A DNA stretch of 64,000 nt, taken from positions 1,426,001 to 1,490,000 of the forward strand of contig OY729512.2 in NCBI GenBank assembly GCA_963422445.2. The letters are read 5' to 3'. A program made the translations under genes and the position numbers. The DNA comes from G963422445 sp963422445 (GTDB taxonomy: Bacteria; Pseudomonadota; Alphaproteobacteria; Thalassobaculales; Thalassobaculaceae). Under the pieces are notes generated by a model. It was not told where the DNA came from, searched no databases, and saw nothing but the letters and a program-made list of their open reading frames with translations. Positions 16,975 through 26,080 of the stretch are shown in pieces (the stretch's first letter is position 1; every line of letters starts with the position of its first letter).

Positions 16975-18243
16975 TCATGGCCGCGTGGCAGTCTTTCCGT
17001 CTTCAACGCTGCGGCGATCTGTGTCTGCAGGGTCGGCCTGCTGTCCGCCAAGTTCTCCGAGACGGTGTTGCAGCAGTTTGCCGAGCGGGGTCTCCAGACC
17101 GGTTTGCATCAGAAGCCGATTCCACAGCGCGCGGGCTTTGACGGTGTCTCCGTTCACGGCGGCGATCACGCCGCCAAAGTAAAGGGTCTGTGGCAGATCG
17201 GGCGCGAGTGCGAGGAGCCGGTCGATAGTCTTGCGGAACGCCTCCGGCAAATCCGATTCCGGTGTCTCCGGCGTGTACATCGCCTCTGCAAAGGCGAGCT
17301 GGGCATCAATACGGTCTGGCGCCAGTCTTGTCGCCTGACGATACGCTTCAATGGCGTCCCTGCGGCGTTGGAGTACCATGTACGACTGGCCAAGTCGCAG
17401 CCAGCCTTCGATGTCATTCGGTTCCGATTCCAGTCTGGTTGCCAGCCTTTCAACCATGGCGAGAATTCGGGGATTGTTCACCGCCGATCCGGCGCGTCGG
17501 CTTTGCTCTGCCTGTCGGAGGGCAGTGACGTCTGCTCCGGTCTCACGTGCTGCGGTCTCGATCCAGCGCGACACCTCGGTTTTGCGGGAAGCACCGGCCG
17601 GCATGTCAATTTCGAGCGCAATCCAGCGCTGAAGCGCCATCTCCTTGTTGCCGGATTGGTAGGCAGCAAGCCCGAGATAGAAACGGGGCACATTGGCTTG
17701 CGGTGCCTGCTCCAGGACTCGCAGAAACAACTGTTCCGCTCTCGCCGTAACCAGACCACCGGCGGCCACGCTCAGTGCCTCGCCGTAGGCGGCAAGCAAA
17801 TCCGGGTTATCCGGTGCGGTTTGCAGAGGACCTTCGAACATTGCAACAAGGCGTTGTTCGCTTTCGTCATGTGGACTGCCGGGTAGCCCCGGCCTGCCCA
17901 GCGCAACGTAGATCGCAAGCGTCACAGCCGGAACGAGGACGGTAACAAGGCTAGCCGCACGATGCAGTCGCCGCCGGCTGACTGGTGGTGTGGTGCGGCT
18001 GGAACCGGGTTCGTTGGTCGTTGCCAGAATACGCCGCTGGATCTCGAGTCGGGCAGCCGCTAGCTCATCCGCGGCAATCCGGCCGTTTCTCTCGTCGGCA
18101 TCGAGTTCGGTCAACTGATTGCGATAGATTTCCAGTTCGTACGCATCCCGACCGCCCGCTCCGCGTACGGTTCTGGACGCTGGCCAGATTATCAACAGCA
18201 CAGCGGCCATGGTCATGACGCCGGTGGTGATCCAGAAGCTCAT
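16975..18243 (-). CDS. ccmI: Cytochrome c maturation protein CcmI (CycH)
   Basis: This 422-residue protein presents apocytochrome c to the haem lyase complex. Two membrane helices are visible: residues 3-21 (FWITTGVMTMAAVLLIIWP) and about 102-120 (LVTVLVPAVTLAIYVAL). A cytoplasmic loop with the EIYRNQLTELDADERNGRI motif lies between them. A periplasmic TPR domain follows (AAYGEALSVAAGG..., GWLRLGQSYMVLQRRRDAIEAYRQAT), which binds the apocytochrome C-terminus. The ATG overlaps the ccmH stop by four bases (ATGA), showing coupling. It is the last gene of the ccmDEFGHI run. Confidence 0.93.
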   Translation of the reverse strand: MSFWITTGVMTMAAVLLIIWPASRTVRGAGGRDAYELEIYRNQLTELDADERNGRIAADELAAARLEIQRRILATTNEPGSSRTTPPVSRRRLHRAASLVTVLVPAVTLAIYVALGRPGLPGSPHDESEQRLVAMFEGPLQTAPDNPDLLAAYGEALSVAAGGLVTARAEQLFLRVLEQAPQANVPRFYLGLAAYQSGNKEMALQRWIALEIDMPAGASRKTEVSRWIETAARETGADVTALRQAEQSRRAGSAVNNPRILAMVERLATRLESEPNDIEGWLRLGQSYMVLQRRRDAIEAYRQATRLAPDRIDAQLAFAEAMYTPETPESDLPEAFRKTIDRLLALAPDLPQTLYFGGVIAAVNGDTVKARALWNRLLMQTGLETPLGKLLQHRLGELGGQQADPADTDRRSVEDGKTATRP

Positions 18244-18734
18244 AGCCGCGGCTCGCCATCGTTCCGCATCAAGGCGGCAAGCTGTGCGGTCTCTTCCGAA
18301 GTCAGCGGGGGCGGCGGTTTAACTGCGCGTCGGCGCCGGAAGAACAAGACTGCCAACCCAGACCCGATTGCCAGAAACGCGGCTGGACCGTACCAAAGGA
18401 GGTAGGTTCTCGGTTTCACGGGTGGCTTCAGCAGGACAAAATCGCCGTAACGGGCGACCAGAAACTCGAGGATCTCGGCGTCGCTGTCGCCGGCTACAAG
18501 ACGTTCGCGGACGATGATCCGGAGATCTTTTGCCAATTCGGCGTTGCTGTCGTCGATTGACTGGTTTTGGCAGACCAGACAACGGACGCCGCGTCCAAGA
18601 GCTCGTGCCCGCGTTTCGAGAGTCGGATCGGAAAGGCTCTCACCGGGATCAACGGCCACTGCCGGTCGCGGCGCGACTCCCGATGTGAGCAGGACGGCGA
18701 GCAGGATTGTGACGGCTCCGTGCCACCGGATCAC
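18240..18734 (-). CDS. ccmH: Cytochrome c maturation protein CcmH (CcmL/CycL type)
   Basis: This 164-residue periplasmic, membrane-anchored thiol reductase keeps the CXXCH cysteines of apocytochrome c reduced. The N-terminus is a signal peptide (HGAVTILLAVLLTSGVAPRPAVA). The active motif RCLVCQNQSIDDSNAELAKDLR with its Cys-x-x-Cys is present, then AGDSDAEILEFLVARYGDFVLLKPP. A C-terminal membrane helix (LWYGPAAFLAIGSGLAVLFF) is followed by a basic cytoplasmic end. The start is GTG, overlapping the ccmG stop (GTGA). It corresponds to the N-terminal half of E. coli CcmH, with CcmI as the separate second half. Confidence 0.95.
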   Translation of the reverse strand: MIRWHGAVTILLAVLLTSGVAPRPAVAVDPGESLSDPTLETRARALGRGVRCLVCQNQSIDDSNAELAKDLRIIVRERLVAGDSDAEILEFLVARYGDFVLLKPPVKPRTYLLWYGPAAFLAIGSGLAVLFFRRRRAVKPPPPLTSEETAQLAALMRNDGEPRL

Positions 18735-19276
18735 GGGTCGATCTCCCCCAAGGTCTGAAGCAGCGGGATAATCTCCTGTTCCAGAACCAGTCTGGTCAGC
18801 GGACCGACATGCCGATGCCGGATGCGGCCCCCGGCATCAACAACGAAGGTCTCCGGGACTCCGTAGACGCCCCATTCTATAGCCGCCCGGCCATCGGGGT
18901 CGCGGCCGATCCGCTCGAACGGATCGCCCAGGCGGACAAGCCAGTCGCGTGCTGCGCCCATGTCGTCCTTGTAGTTCACGCCATAGACCGGGGCGATCTG
19001 GTTTGCGGCAATCCGCATCAGTTGCGGATGTTCGGCCTGGCATGGCAGACACCAGGACGCAAAGAAATTAACGACCCTGACACGACCGGAGAGGCTTGTC
19101 GGGTCTATCCCGGGCTTGTTCTGCAGAAGAGCGGTGAGACTCAGTTCCGGGGCCGGCTTGCCGACAAGAACCGAAGGCACTGCGCCGGGATCCCGACCCT
19201 GAAGGATCGGTGCCGCAAAATAGGCTGCCACGGCCAGGAACACCAGGAACGGCAAAATGTGGAGAATACGCGGCAT
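18731..19276 (-). CDS. ccmG: Thiol:disulfide interchange protein CcmG (DsbE)
   Basis: This 181-residue membrane-anchored thioredoxin passes electrons to CcmH and apocytochrome c. Residues 1-26 form the signal anchor (ILHILPFLVFLAVAAYFAAPIL). The active site is VNFFASWCLPCQAEHPQL, with the CcmG-type acidic glutamate after it, and GVPETFVVDAGGRIRHRHVG carries the cis-Pro region. ATG 19276 is chosen because it lies 4 bp after the ccmF stop; a GTG at 19291 would overlap ccmF. The gene belongs to the tightly packed ccmDEFGHI group. Confidence 0.95.
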   Translation of the reverse strand: MPRILHILPFLVFLAVAAYFAAPILQGRDPGAVPSVLVGKPAPELSLTALLQNKPGIDPTSLSGRVRVVNFFASWCLPCQAEHPQLMRIAANQIAPVYGVNYKDDMGAARDWLVRLGDPFERIGRDPDGRAAIEWGVYGVPETFVVDAGGRIRHRHVGPLTRLVLEQEIIPLLQTLGEIDP

Positions 19277-19280
19277 CTGC

Positions 19281-21257
19281 TCAGTCGGCACCCGCTGCCA
19301 GTGCCTTGGGCCGGTGCGGGGCGCCGATCCGGAGACGCCGGTCGGAAAGCGATATCAGGCCGCCGAGCACCATCATGAAGCAGCCGAACCAGATCCACGG
19401 GACCAAAGGATTGTGCCAGAGCCGGATGGTCCAGCCCCGGGTTGCGTCGCCTTCGCCGACCGCCGCATAGAGATCTGCTCCTGCCGTACTGTATATCGCC
19501 GCTTCGCTGGTCGGGGTTCCCTGCACAGGATAGAAGCGGCGCTCAGGCGCAAGCAGAGTGATGGTGACACCGTTTTGGCGGATATGCAGATAGGCGGTTT
19601 CAGCCTGATAGTTCGGTCCGCTGGATTGCCTGATATCGTCGAGTGTGACTTCGAATCCGGCAATTGAGAGGGCGTCGCCTGGTCGCGCATTGGCCACAAT
19701 CTCCTGTCGCCAGAAGCTGTCGGCAACGGCACCGCAAATGAAGACCGCGATGCCGATATGGGCAACGGTCATACCGTGCGCTGCGCGCGGCAAACCGGCC
19801 AGCCGGCCTGGGACACGGGACAGGGACGTTCGGAACAAACCGATACGGCCAGTCCATTCGACAAGTGCGGCACCGGCGATCCAGCCGGCAAATGCAATGC
19901 CGATGACGGGCTCCGGCGTCGTTCCAGTCTGCATCCAGAAGGCGAGGAGGGCGGCCACGACCGCGGTCAGGCCAGCGGCCCAGAGCCGCGACAACGCGCC
20001 TTCGAGATCTCCGCGCTTCCATCCCAGCAAGGGCCCGATTGCCAGCAGCAGCAGCAACGGCAACATCACCGGAACGAAGGTGGCATTGAAGAAGGGTGGA
20101 CCAACCGATACTTTCTGCCCGGTCGTTGCCTCCAGAAACAAGGGGTAGAGCGTGCCGATGAATACCGTTGCGGTTGCCACTGACAACAACAGGCTGTTCA
20201 TCATCAATCCACCCTCGCGGCTGATTGGACGAAACAGGCCGCCTGGCCCCATGGAGGGTGCGCGCAATGCATACAGGAGCAGGCCGCCACCGGTCGTCAG
20301 GGTCAGCAATGCAAGGATGAACAGGCCGCGTTCGGGGTCGACGGCAAAAGCATGTACCGAGGTCAGAACCCCTGAACGGACGAGGAACGTGCCCATCAGG
20401 CTGAGTGAAAAGGTGATGATCGCTAGCAGAATTGTCCAGATCTTCAGGGCGTCGCGCTTTTCGACGACAACCGCCGCGTGCAGCAATGCCGTGCCGGCTA
20501 GCCATGGCATGAAGCTGGCATTCTCGACCGGATCCCAGTACCACCAGCCGCCCCAGCCGAGCTCGTAATAGGCCCACCAGCTCCCCAGAGCGATCCCGGC
20601 GGTCAGTGCGGTCCACGCGCCCAGTGTCCAGGGCCGGACCCAGCGTGCCCAGGCGGGATCGACTCGACCTTCGATCAGCGCCGCGATGGCGAAAGAAAAC
20701 GTGACAGAAAACCCGACATAGCCGAGGTAGAGCATCGGTGGGTGGAACGCGAGGCCGGGATCCTGCAGGAGCGGGTTCAGGTCGCGGCCGTTGAGCGGCG
20801 GCGGGTCGATCCGTTCGAATGGATTTGATGTCACCAGAATGAAGACCAGGAAGCCGATCCCGATGACACTCTGGACGCCGACCACTCTGGCCCGAAGCGT
20901 CGGCGGCAGATTGTTGCCGAATGCCGCGACGGCAAAACCGAACAGCGACAGGATCAGAACCCAGAGGACCATGGAGCCCTCATGGTTGCCCCATACTCCG
21001 CTGACCTTGTAGAGCATGGGTTTCAGCGAATGCGAGTTTTCTGCGACATTCGCGATGGAAAAGTCTGATGTGACATAGCCGTGCGTGAGAGCGCCAAAAG
21101 CGGCTGCGACGGCCGCGAACTGGACATTTGCGGCCATGCGGCTCATGGTCATCAACCCGTGATCGTGGCGGGCGGCCCCGATTATCCCTGCCGCGGCCTG
21201 AACCACGGCAACGGACAATGCGAGAACCAGGGCATAGTGGCCAAGTTCTGCGATCAT
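19281..21257 (-). CDS. ccmF: Haem lyase CcmF
   Basis: This 658-residue polytopic membrane protein ligates haem from holo-CcmE to apocytochrome c. The tryptophan-rich WWD motif is ELGWGGWWYWDPVENASFMPWL, preceded by GSWWAYYE. Conserved histidines occur in NHEGSMVLW and LAFHPPMLYLGYVG. About fifteen hydrophobic segments span the protein. The start at 21257 overlaps the ccmE stop by four bases, favouring it over an upstream start at 21278. The reading frame is complete. Confidence 0.96.
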   Translation of the reverse strand: MIAELGHYALVLALSVAVVQAAAGIIGAARHDHGLMTMSRMAANVQFAAVAAAFGALTHGYVTSDFSIANVAENSHSLKPMLYKVSGVWGNHEGSMVLWVLILSLFGFAVAAFGNNLPPTLRARVVGVQSVIGIGFLVFILVTSNPFERIDPPPLNGRDLNPLLQDPGLAFHPPMLYLGYVGFSVTFSFAIAALIEGRVDPAWARWVRPWTLGAWTALTAGIALGSWWAYYELGWGGWWYWDPVENASFMPWLAGTALLHAAVVVEKRDALKIWTILLAIITFSLSLMGTFLVRSGVLTSVHAFAVDPERGLFILALLTLTTGGGLLLYALRAPSMGPGGLFRPISREGGLMMNSLLLSVATATVFIGTLYPLFLEATTGQKVSVGPPFFNATFVPVMLPLLLLLAIGPLLGWKRGDLEGALSRLWAAGLTAVVAALLAFWMQTGTTPEPVIGIAFAGWIAGAALVEWTGRIGLFRTSLSRVPGRLAGLPRAAHGMTVAHIGIAVFICGAVADSFWRQEIVANARPGDALSIAGFEVTLDDIRQSSGPNYQAETAYLHIRQNGVTITLLAPERRFYPVQGTPTSEAAIYSTAGADLYAAVGEGDATRGWTIRLWHNPLVPWIWFGCFMMVLGGLISLSDRRLRIGAPHRPKALAAGAD

Positions 21258-21697
21258 TGACCGCGGTCCCCCTTCCACTGGCCAGCTTTCATCAGAGCGT
21301 CGGCGACATCCTTCGGCATGTAGTTTTCGTCGTGTTTGGCAAGAATCTCGGTCGCCCGGAACACACCATTGACGACGGTGCCGGCCGCCACGACGCCTTG
21401 GCCTTCACGGAACAGGTCAGGCAGGATTCCGTCATAGGTGACCGGGACGGCCGTCTTGAGGTCGGTCACGCGAAATCGTGCACGCAGACCGTTGCCGGAT
21501 CTTTCGAAACTGCCGGTCTCAACCAGCCCGCCGATCCGAATCTGCCGGCCTGACGGAATGGTTTCGGTCGCGATTTCGGTCGGGCTGAAAAAGAACACGA
21601 CATTGTCCCGGAGGGCCGTCAGAACCAGCGCGGCGGCGGTGCCAAGTAGGATGAGTCCTGCGATGATAAACCAGAGTCTACGGCGTTTCGGGGTCAT
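21254..21697 (-). CDS. ccmE: Haem chaperone CcmE
   Basis: This 147-residue periplasmic haem chaperone holds haem covalently before passing it to CcmF. It has a basic N-terminus and one membrane anchor (LWFIIAGLILLGTAAALVLTAL), then the OB-fold (IRIGGLVETGSF, GILPDLFREGQGVVAAG). The haem-binding His is in AKHDENYMP, the diagnostic HxxxY motif. The ATG at 21697 has GGAGACCG upstream. It overlaps the ccmD frame by 20 bp and the ccmF start by 4 bp. Confidence 0.96.
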   Translation of the reverse strand: MTPKRRRLWFIIAGLILLGTAAALVLTALRDNVVFFFSPTEIATETIPSGRQIRIGGLVETGSFERSGNGLRARFRVTDLKTAVPVTYDGILPDLFREGQGVVAAGTVVNGVFRATEILAKHDENYMPKDVADALMKAGQWKGDRGQ

Positions 21698-21965
21698 CGC
21701 GGTCTCCTGCCGCATCCAGATCGCCGCGCCTGCGCCACCGCCTGCTGCCGGCGGCTTCAAAAGCGGCAAGTTCGCCGCGCCGCGCCCGGCGGTCGTGCAA
21801 CGACAGCATGAGCATTCCCAGGAGAAACAGGCCCGCGATAGTATAGGCGGACCAGATGAAGCCGGCGTGTCCGCCGAAGTTGAGACTGTCGAAAATTGTC
21901 CGTAACTCCCGTCGACGGATTTCCCAAAGGCGTCGGGAGAATAGGCCAAACCGTGCCAGGATCAA
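21678..21965 (-). CDS. ccmD: Haem exporter accessory protein CcmD
   Basis: This small protein is expected to hold CcmC and CcmE together in the haem-loading complex. The core FGGHAGFIWSAYTIAGLFLLGMLMLSLHDRRARRGELAAFE is one membrane helix followed by a basic segment, the normal CcmD layout. The frame opens with TTG at 21965, which would give 95 residues, longer than the usual 45-70; translation may start later. It overlaps ccmE. Upstream, where ccmC would normally end, lie 660 bp without a gene and then an IS630 element, so its native promoter context has changed. Confidence 0.75.
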   Translation of the reverse strand: MILARFGLFSRRLWEIRRRELRTIFDSLNFGGHAGFIWSAYTIAGLFLLGMLMLSLHDRRARRGELAAFEAAGSRRWRRRGDLDAAGDRDDPETP

Positions 21966-22624
21966 AGATCTGTTGCCGGTTCATTTCAGCCGCGGCGCAC
22001 AATGTCTTTGCGTTTCGGTACGCGGACCTGTCGGGCCGGCTGAATGGTTTGCCGCAGCCTTCATCATACCCTTCGGGGTCGGCCGGAAACCGGCAAATCG
22101 CCAGATGCGTCTTTCCGGGCATGCACAATTCAACATCCATGATGCTTGCATGCGGATCCGGAAGCCTGCGGCGATGAGGCATGGCCTTCCGAGTGACCTT
22201 TGGCGTACGGACGGTCTTTCGAGTGGGCGGCGGAAACAATCCCGGCCGATGTCATGTTGCGAGACGGTGATGGTCGCTACGTGTCACCGAATGATCTGAC
22301 TCCAGGTGGTTTTGCGCGGACGCTGACCGGACCGGAGGGATGTCCCTGTGCAAATCCGAAACACGGATGCCCTCGCTATCCACGCGAATACCAGCATGAT
22401 CGCGGCCGCAACGCGCGGCCCCATGCTTCAAGTCCGGCAGTGACGCCCGAAATGTGGGTATCCTTGGCGCGGTTCGGCACGCGATGTGCTGTGCCTCGTC
22501 TGCCCGGCCGCGCTGCTCGAAAGTCGTGCGACGATATCGACCCGGCTGGTCATACGCAAGGTCGACTTTGCGCCCCGGGTGTCATCCGGGCGGACTGCCA
22601 AGTTGGACGCGGCTCGCAATGTCA
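21966..22624. other. Gene-free spacer between ccmD and the IS630 copy
   Basis: This is 660 bp without a supported gene. Short frames on both strands show no motifs. ccmC and ccmD often lie close together, so this spacer may be decayed or inserted DNA. Any promoter that now drives ccmDEFGHI must lie here or inside the IS. Confidence 0.5.
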
Positions 22625-23845
22625 TACCAAGCGCGCTCCAAATTGACTCACCATCCCAATATGTTGGGGTGACGGTCCGGACGACCTTCATAGACTGTGG
22701 TGATCGACTCACCAGCGCCGGAGGATGACGATGAGTGCGGCAACGCCGATAACCTGGACGGCACACACAGCGGACGAGCTCCACGCGCTTTCGAGGCACT
22801 GCGGGGACGCGAAGCAAGCGTCGCGCGCGCGTGCGCTCGCCATGATCATGGAGGGTGCGTCTCGCACGGAGGCGGCTCGGGCGCAGGGCATGGAGCTTCA
22901 AATCCTGCGCGACTGGGTGTTGCGCTACAACACGGAGGGCTTCGACGGCCTCGCGGATCTCCCGCGCGGCGGGAGCGAGGGCCGGTTGACGGACGCGCAG
23001 ATCGCCGAGATCGGCGCCTGGATCGAGGCGGGTCCCGAGCTTGAGCGGGACGGTGTGACGCGCTGGCGCGTTCAGGACATCTTACGGAAAATCGAGGAGG
23101 CCTTCGGGGTCATCTATACGGAGAGCGGTGCCCGTATGATGCTCCGAAGGGCCGGGTTTCGCTTTGTCTCGGGGCGGCCGGTCCACCCCAAAGCCGACGC
23201 GGAGCGGCAGAGGTCGTTCGTGGCGGAGTTCGAGGCACAGTTGACGTCGGCGCTCAGCTCTGAGGCGCTGGCGGGTCCGATAGAAATCTGGTTCCAGGAC
23301 GAAGCGCGCATCGGCCAGAAGGGGATGACGACACGGGTCTGGGCGAATGGGAAGCAGCGTCCGCGCATCCTGCGCGACCATCGCTATGGCTACGTCTATC
23401 TGTTCGGCGCCACCTGCGCAGAGCGCGGCGTCGGCATCGCCCACGTGGCGGACAGGGCGAACACGGCGTCGATGAACGAGCATCTGGCGGCGATCGGCGC
23501 GGCCGTGGCGCCGGGTGCGCACGGCGTGATTGTGCTGGACGGGGCGGGCTGGCATCGCTCGGGCGACCTTCTCGTTCCCCCCAACCTGACGCTCGTGCAT
23601 CTGCCGCCCTACAGTCCGGAACTCAATCCGATGGAGCAGATCATTCTGTTCCTGAAATCGAACCGCTTCGCCAACCGCGTGTTCAAGGATGTCTCCGCCC
23701 TGAGGGACGCCTGCTGGACGGGGTGGCAATGGCTGACCGACCAGCCCGACGTCATCACCAATACGACCCGGCGCAGCTGGGCCGTAGCCCCATCGTGCTG
23801 ATCCCGATGCCTCACTGTATCGGTTCATATGACTTGCGTTTGGTA
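22625..23845 (+). mobile_element. IS630-family element copy A, between ccmC and ccmD
   Basis: The element (22627-23843, 1217 bp) has imperfect ends CCAAGCGCGCTC and, inverted, CCAAACGCAAGTC. TA duplications lie at 22625-22626 and 23844-23845. It is the same length as, and its encoded transposase is identical to, copy B at 34012-35228. It is inserted against the direction of the ccm genes. Confidence 0.93.
22731..23801 (+). CDS. IS630-family transposase, copy A
   Basis: This intact transposase of 356 residues mobilises the 1217-bp element. An N-terminal helix-turn-helix (CGDAKQASRARALAMIMEGASRTEAARAQG, then LRDWVLRYNTEGFDGL) precedes the DDE domain. Catalytic residues are visible in EIWFQDEARIGQKG (Asp), GVIVLDGAGWHRSG (Asp) and YSPELNPMEQIILFLKSNR (Glu). 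ATG 22731 lies a suitable distance from GGAGG; ATG 22725 is too close to it. The protein is identical to copy B, which indicates recent movement. Confidence 0.92.
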   Translation: MSAATPITWTAHTADELHALSRHCGDAKQASRARALAMIMEGASRTEAARAQGMELQILRDWVLRYNTEGFDGLADLPRGGSEGRLTDAQIAEIGAWIEAGPELERDGVTRWRVQDILRKIEEAFGVIYTESGARMMLRRAGFRFVSGRPVHPKADAERQRSFVAEFEAQLTSALSSEALAGPIEIWFQDEARIGQKGMTTRVWANGKQRPRILRDHRYGYVYLFGATCAERGVGIAHVADRANTASMNEHLAAIGAAVAPGAHGVIVLDGAGWHRSGDLLVPPNLTLVHLPPYSPELNPMEQIILFLKSNRFANRVFKDVSALRDACWTGWQWLTDQPDVITNTTRRSWAVAPSC

Positions 23846-24032
23846 TCAGTCGTCCGACTGATCCGGGAGGTCAATCCGCGCTTACTGTCGTACCTTGTTT
23901 GTGCCTGGTTTGATTCGGGTCTGCGGATGCCGGGCATCGCCAGTCCCGGGCACGGAAAACACGATGCTGAGGGTCTTGCTCCCGCATGGCCTACCACCGC
24001 CGGGTTATGGACGCGCTGACATCTGGTCTTGT

Positions 24033-24740
24033 TCATCTCTGACGCAGGCTGCGAATCCGGTGCCGCAGCAGACTTGTCTGCATGCGGATGATCAGAACCG
24101 ACAGAAAGTAAAGGAGGAAGCCGGCCGCCATCAAAAGCAACGGCAATAGCATTGCCGGATGAATTGCCGGAGCGTCGAGGCGGGTGAGGCTTGCCGGCTG
24201 GTGCAGCGTGTTCCACCAGTCGACCGAAAACTTTATGATGGGCACGTTGACAACGCCCATCAGCGCTAAGACCGCGCCAGCCCGGGCCCCGCGTTCAGGG
24301 TCGTCGAAGGCATTCACCAGTGCCATGTAGCCGAGATACAGGAAGAACAACACCAGTACCGAGGTCAATCGGGCATCCCAGACCCACCATGTTCCCCAGA
24401 TCGGCTGCCCCCACAGGGCGCCGGTAATCAGAGCCACCGCTGTGAAGCCAGTGCCAAGCGGCGCGGCCGCCTGCGCCGCGACATTTGCCAGCGGGTGTTT
24501 CCAGATCAGAAATGACGCGCTCGCCGCCGCGACCAGGGTATAGACGAACAGCGCCATCCATGCCGCGGGCACATGGACATACATGATGCGCACTGTTTCA
24601 CCCTGTTGATAATCGGCCGGTGAGACAACAAGGCCCTGATAGAGACCCGCGGCGATGCAAAGCACGGCGGCAAGCGCTGCCCAAGGCATCAGCGTGTTGG
24701 CGATCCGCATGAAGCGAGCGGGATTGGCGAACCAGTGCAT
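24033..24740 (-). CDS. ccmC: Haem transporter/lyase subunit CcmC
   Basis: This 235-residue membrane protein with six helices delivers haem to CcmE. The tryptophan-rich motif is GQPIWGTWWVWDARLTSVLVLFFLYLGY, and the conserved histidines lie in RIMYVHVPAAWMA and NTLHQPASL. It starts 15 bp after ccmB. Downstream, 187 bp without a gene precede IS630 copy A, so the operon is interrupted here. Confidence 0.96.
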   Translation of the reverse strand: MHWFANPARFMRIANTLMPWAALAAVLCIAAGLYQGLVVSPADYQQGETVRIMYVHVPAAWMALFVYTLVAAASASFLIWKHPLANVAAQAAAPLGTGFTAVALITGALWGQPIWGTWWVWDARLTSVLVLFFLYLGYMALVNAFDDPERGARAGAVLALMGVVNVPIIKFSVDWWNTLHQPASLTRLDAPAIHPAMLLPLLLMAAGFLLYFLSVLIIRMQTSLLRHRIRSLRQR

Positions 24741-24755
24741 GGGAGTCGTTCTGCC

Positions 24756-25421
24756 TTAACTTACGGCCTGCCGCAAGGCGGCCGCGGTCGCCCACGGGCA
24801 GAGCGCCAAAGCGGCGAGCAGCAGGGCGGTAAGCAACATCAGTGGTACCGCCGGGTCGTAGCCGCTGGCCGTGGCTTCGGCCGCGGCGACGCCGAATATT
24901 AAGACTGGAATTGTCAGCGGCAAGATCAGGAGCGAAACTAGCACCCCGACTCGCCGCGCGCCCAGAACCAACGCTGCTCCCAGCGCGCCCAACAGACTGA
25001 TGATCGGCGTGCCGAGTGCCATGCCGGCGAGAAGATCGGGAAAGGTACTCACCTGAATGTCTAGGAGTAGGCCAAGGACCGGGGCGATTACGGTAATGGG
25101 AAGACCGGTCACCAGCCAGTGCGCGAAGCATTTTGCCAGCACCACGAATTCCAGGGGGACCGGTGCGAGGACCAGAAGTTCGAGACCGCCATCCTCGTAA
25201 TCGAACTGAAACAGACGGTCAAGCGATAGCATCGCAGCCAGCAACGCGGCCGTCCAGACAACGCTGCCGGCGATCTGCTCGAGGACTAGCGGCGCGACGC
25301 CCGAGCCGACCGCGAACAGGGTGAGAGTGACCACAAAAAATCCGAGCACGGCCGCCGCGTCGCTTCCCTGACGCAGGGCGAGTCGCAGTTCCCGGCCGAT
25401 GATGACGGCAAAGCCGGTCAC
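24756..25421 (-). CDS. ccmB: Haem exporter permease CcmB
   Basis: This 221-residue integral membrane protein works with CcmA in the ATP-driven step that releases holo-CcmE. Six hydrophobic segments are visible, with conserved stretches RELRLALRQGSDAA, LDRLFQFDYEDGGLELL and AKCFAHWLVTGLPITVIAPVLG. The start is GTG and overlaps the ccmA stop (GTGA). Length is normal. Confidence 0.95.
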   Translation of the reverse strand: MTGFAVIIGRELRLALRQGSDAAAVLGFFVVTLTLFAVGSGVAPLVLEQIAGSVVWTAALLAAMLSLDRLFQFDYEDGGLELLVLAPVPLEFVVLAKCFAHWLVTGLPITVIAPVLGLLLDIQVSTFPDLLAGMALGTPIISLLGALGAALVLGARRVGVLVSLLILPLTIPVLIFGVAAAEATASGYDPAVPLMLLTALLLAALALCPWATAAALRQAVS

Positions 25422-26080
25422 GTCGCGGCCTCAACGGTTTCGGCAAAGTCCGCCAGTTCGAGATAGCCGGTCGCATCAGGCAGATCGGCCGGCCGGTGCG
25501 AAGCGATGACGGCGATGCCGCCGTCACTGCAAAACGTGCCGAGGGCAGCCAGCAAGGACTCGATTCCGGCGTCATCAAGACCGACCGTCGGCTCATCAAG
25601 CAGCCAGAGCCGCGCCGGAGCGGTCAAGAGGCGGGCCAGCGCCAGCCGCCGCTGCTGACCCGCTGACAATAATCCGGTCGGGACATCGCGGATATCGGCA
25701 AGACCCAGCCGGGCCAGGGCACGATCGCAGCCCTCGGTCTGCCCGAAGCCTCGCAGGGATGACCAGAACGCCAAGTCTTCGGCCGCTGTCAGGGCTGTTT
25801 TCACGCCAGTCGCATGCCCGACATAGTGCAGATTCGCCGCGTGGGACTGCCGGTTCCGGCGGATGTCGGACCCGTCCCAGGCGATCATGCCTTCGCTGGC
25901 GTCGGCAAGCCCGGCCATCAGCCGCAGCAGGCTGGATTTGCCACTGCCGTTCGGTCCGGTCAGAATCAGCAGCTGGCTCGGCGCGAGCATGAAATCGAGC
26001 TGTCCGAAAACCCGCCGGCCGCTGCGGATACAGCCCAAGGATTGGCCGCTGAACAGGGGGGCTGTGAAGAACGTCATCAT
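25418..26080 (-). CDS. ccmA: Haem exporter ATPase CcmA
   Basis: This 220-residue ABC ATPase powers the CcmABCDE complex. Walker A is LTGPNGSGKSSLLRL, the signature is GLLSAGQQRRLALARLL, Walker B is LWLLDEPTVGLDDAG, and the switch His is in IAVIASHRPADL. The start at 26080 is chosen because homologues begin close to this point; the frame is open to 26218, across a C10 run on the coding strand (26148-26157). It is the first ccm gene. Confidence 0.94.
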   Translation of the reverse strand: MMTFFTAPLFSGQSLGCIRSGRRVFGQLDFMLAPSQLLILTGPNGSGKSSLLRLMAGLADASEGMIAWDGSDIRRNRQSHAANLHYVGHATGVKTALTAAEDLAFWSSLRGFGQTEGCDRALARLGLADIRDVPTGLLSAGQQRRLALARLLTAPARLWLLDEPTVGLDDAGIESLLAALGTFCSDGGIAVIASHRPADLPDATGYLELADFAETVEAAT

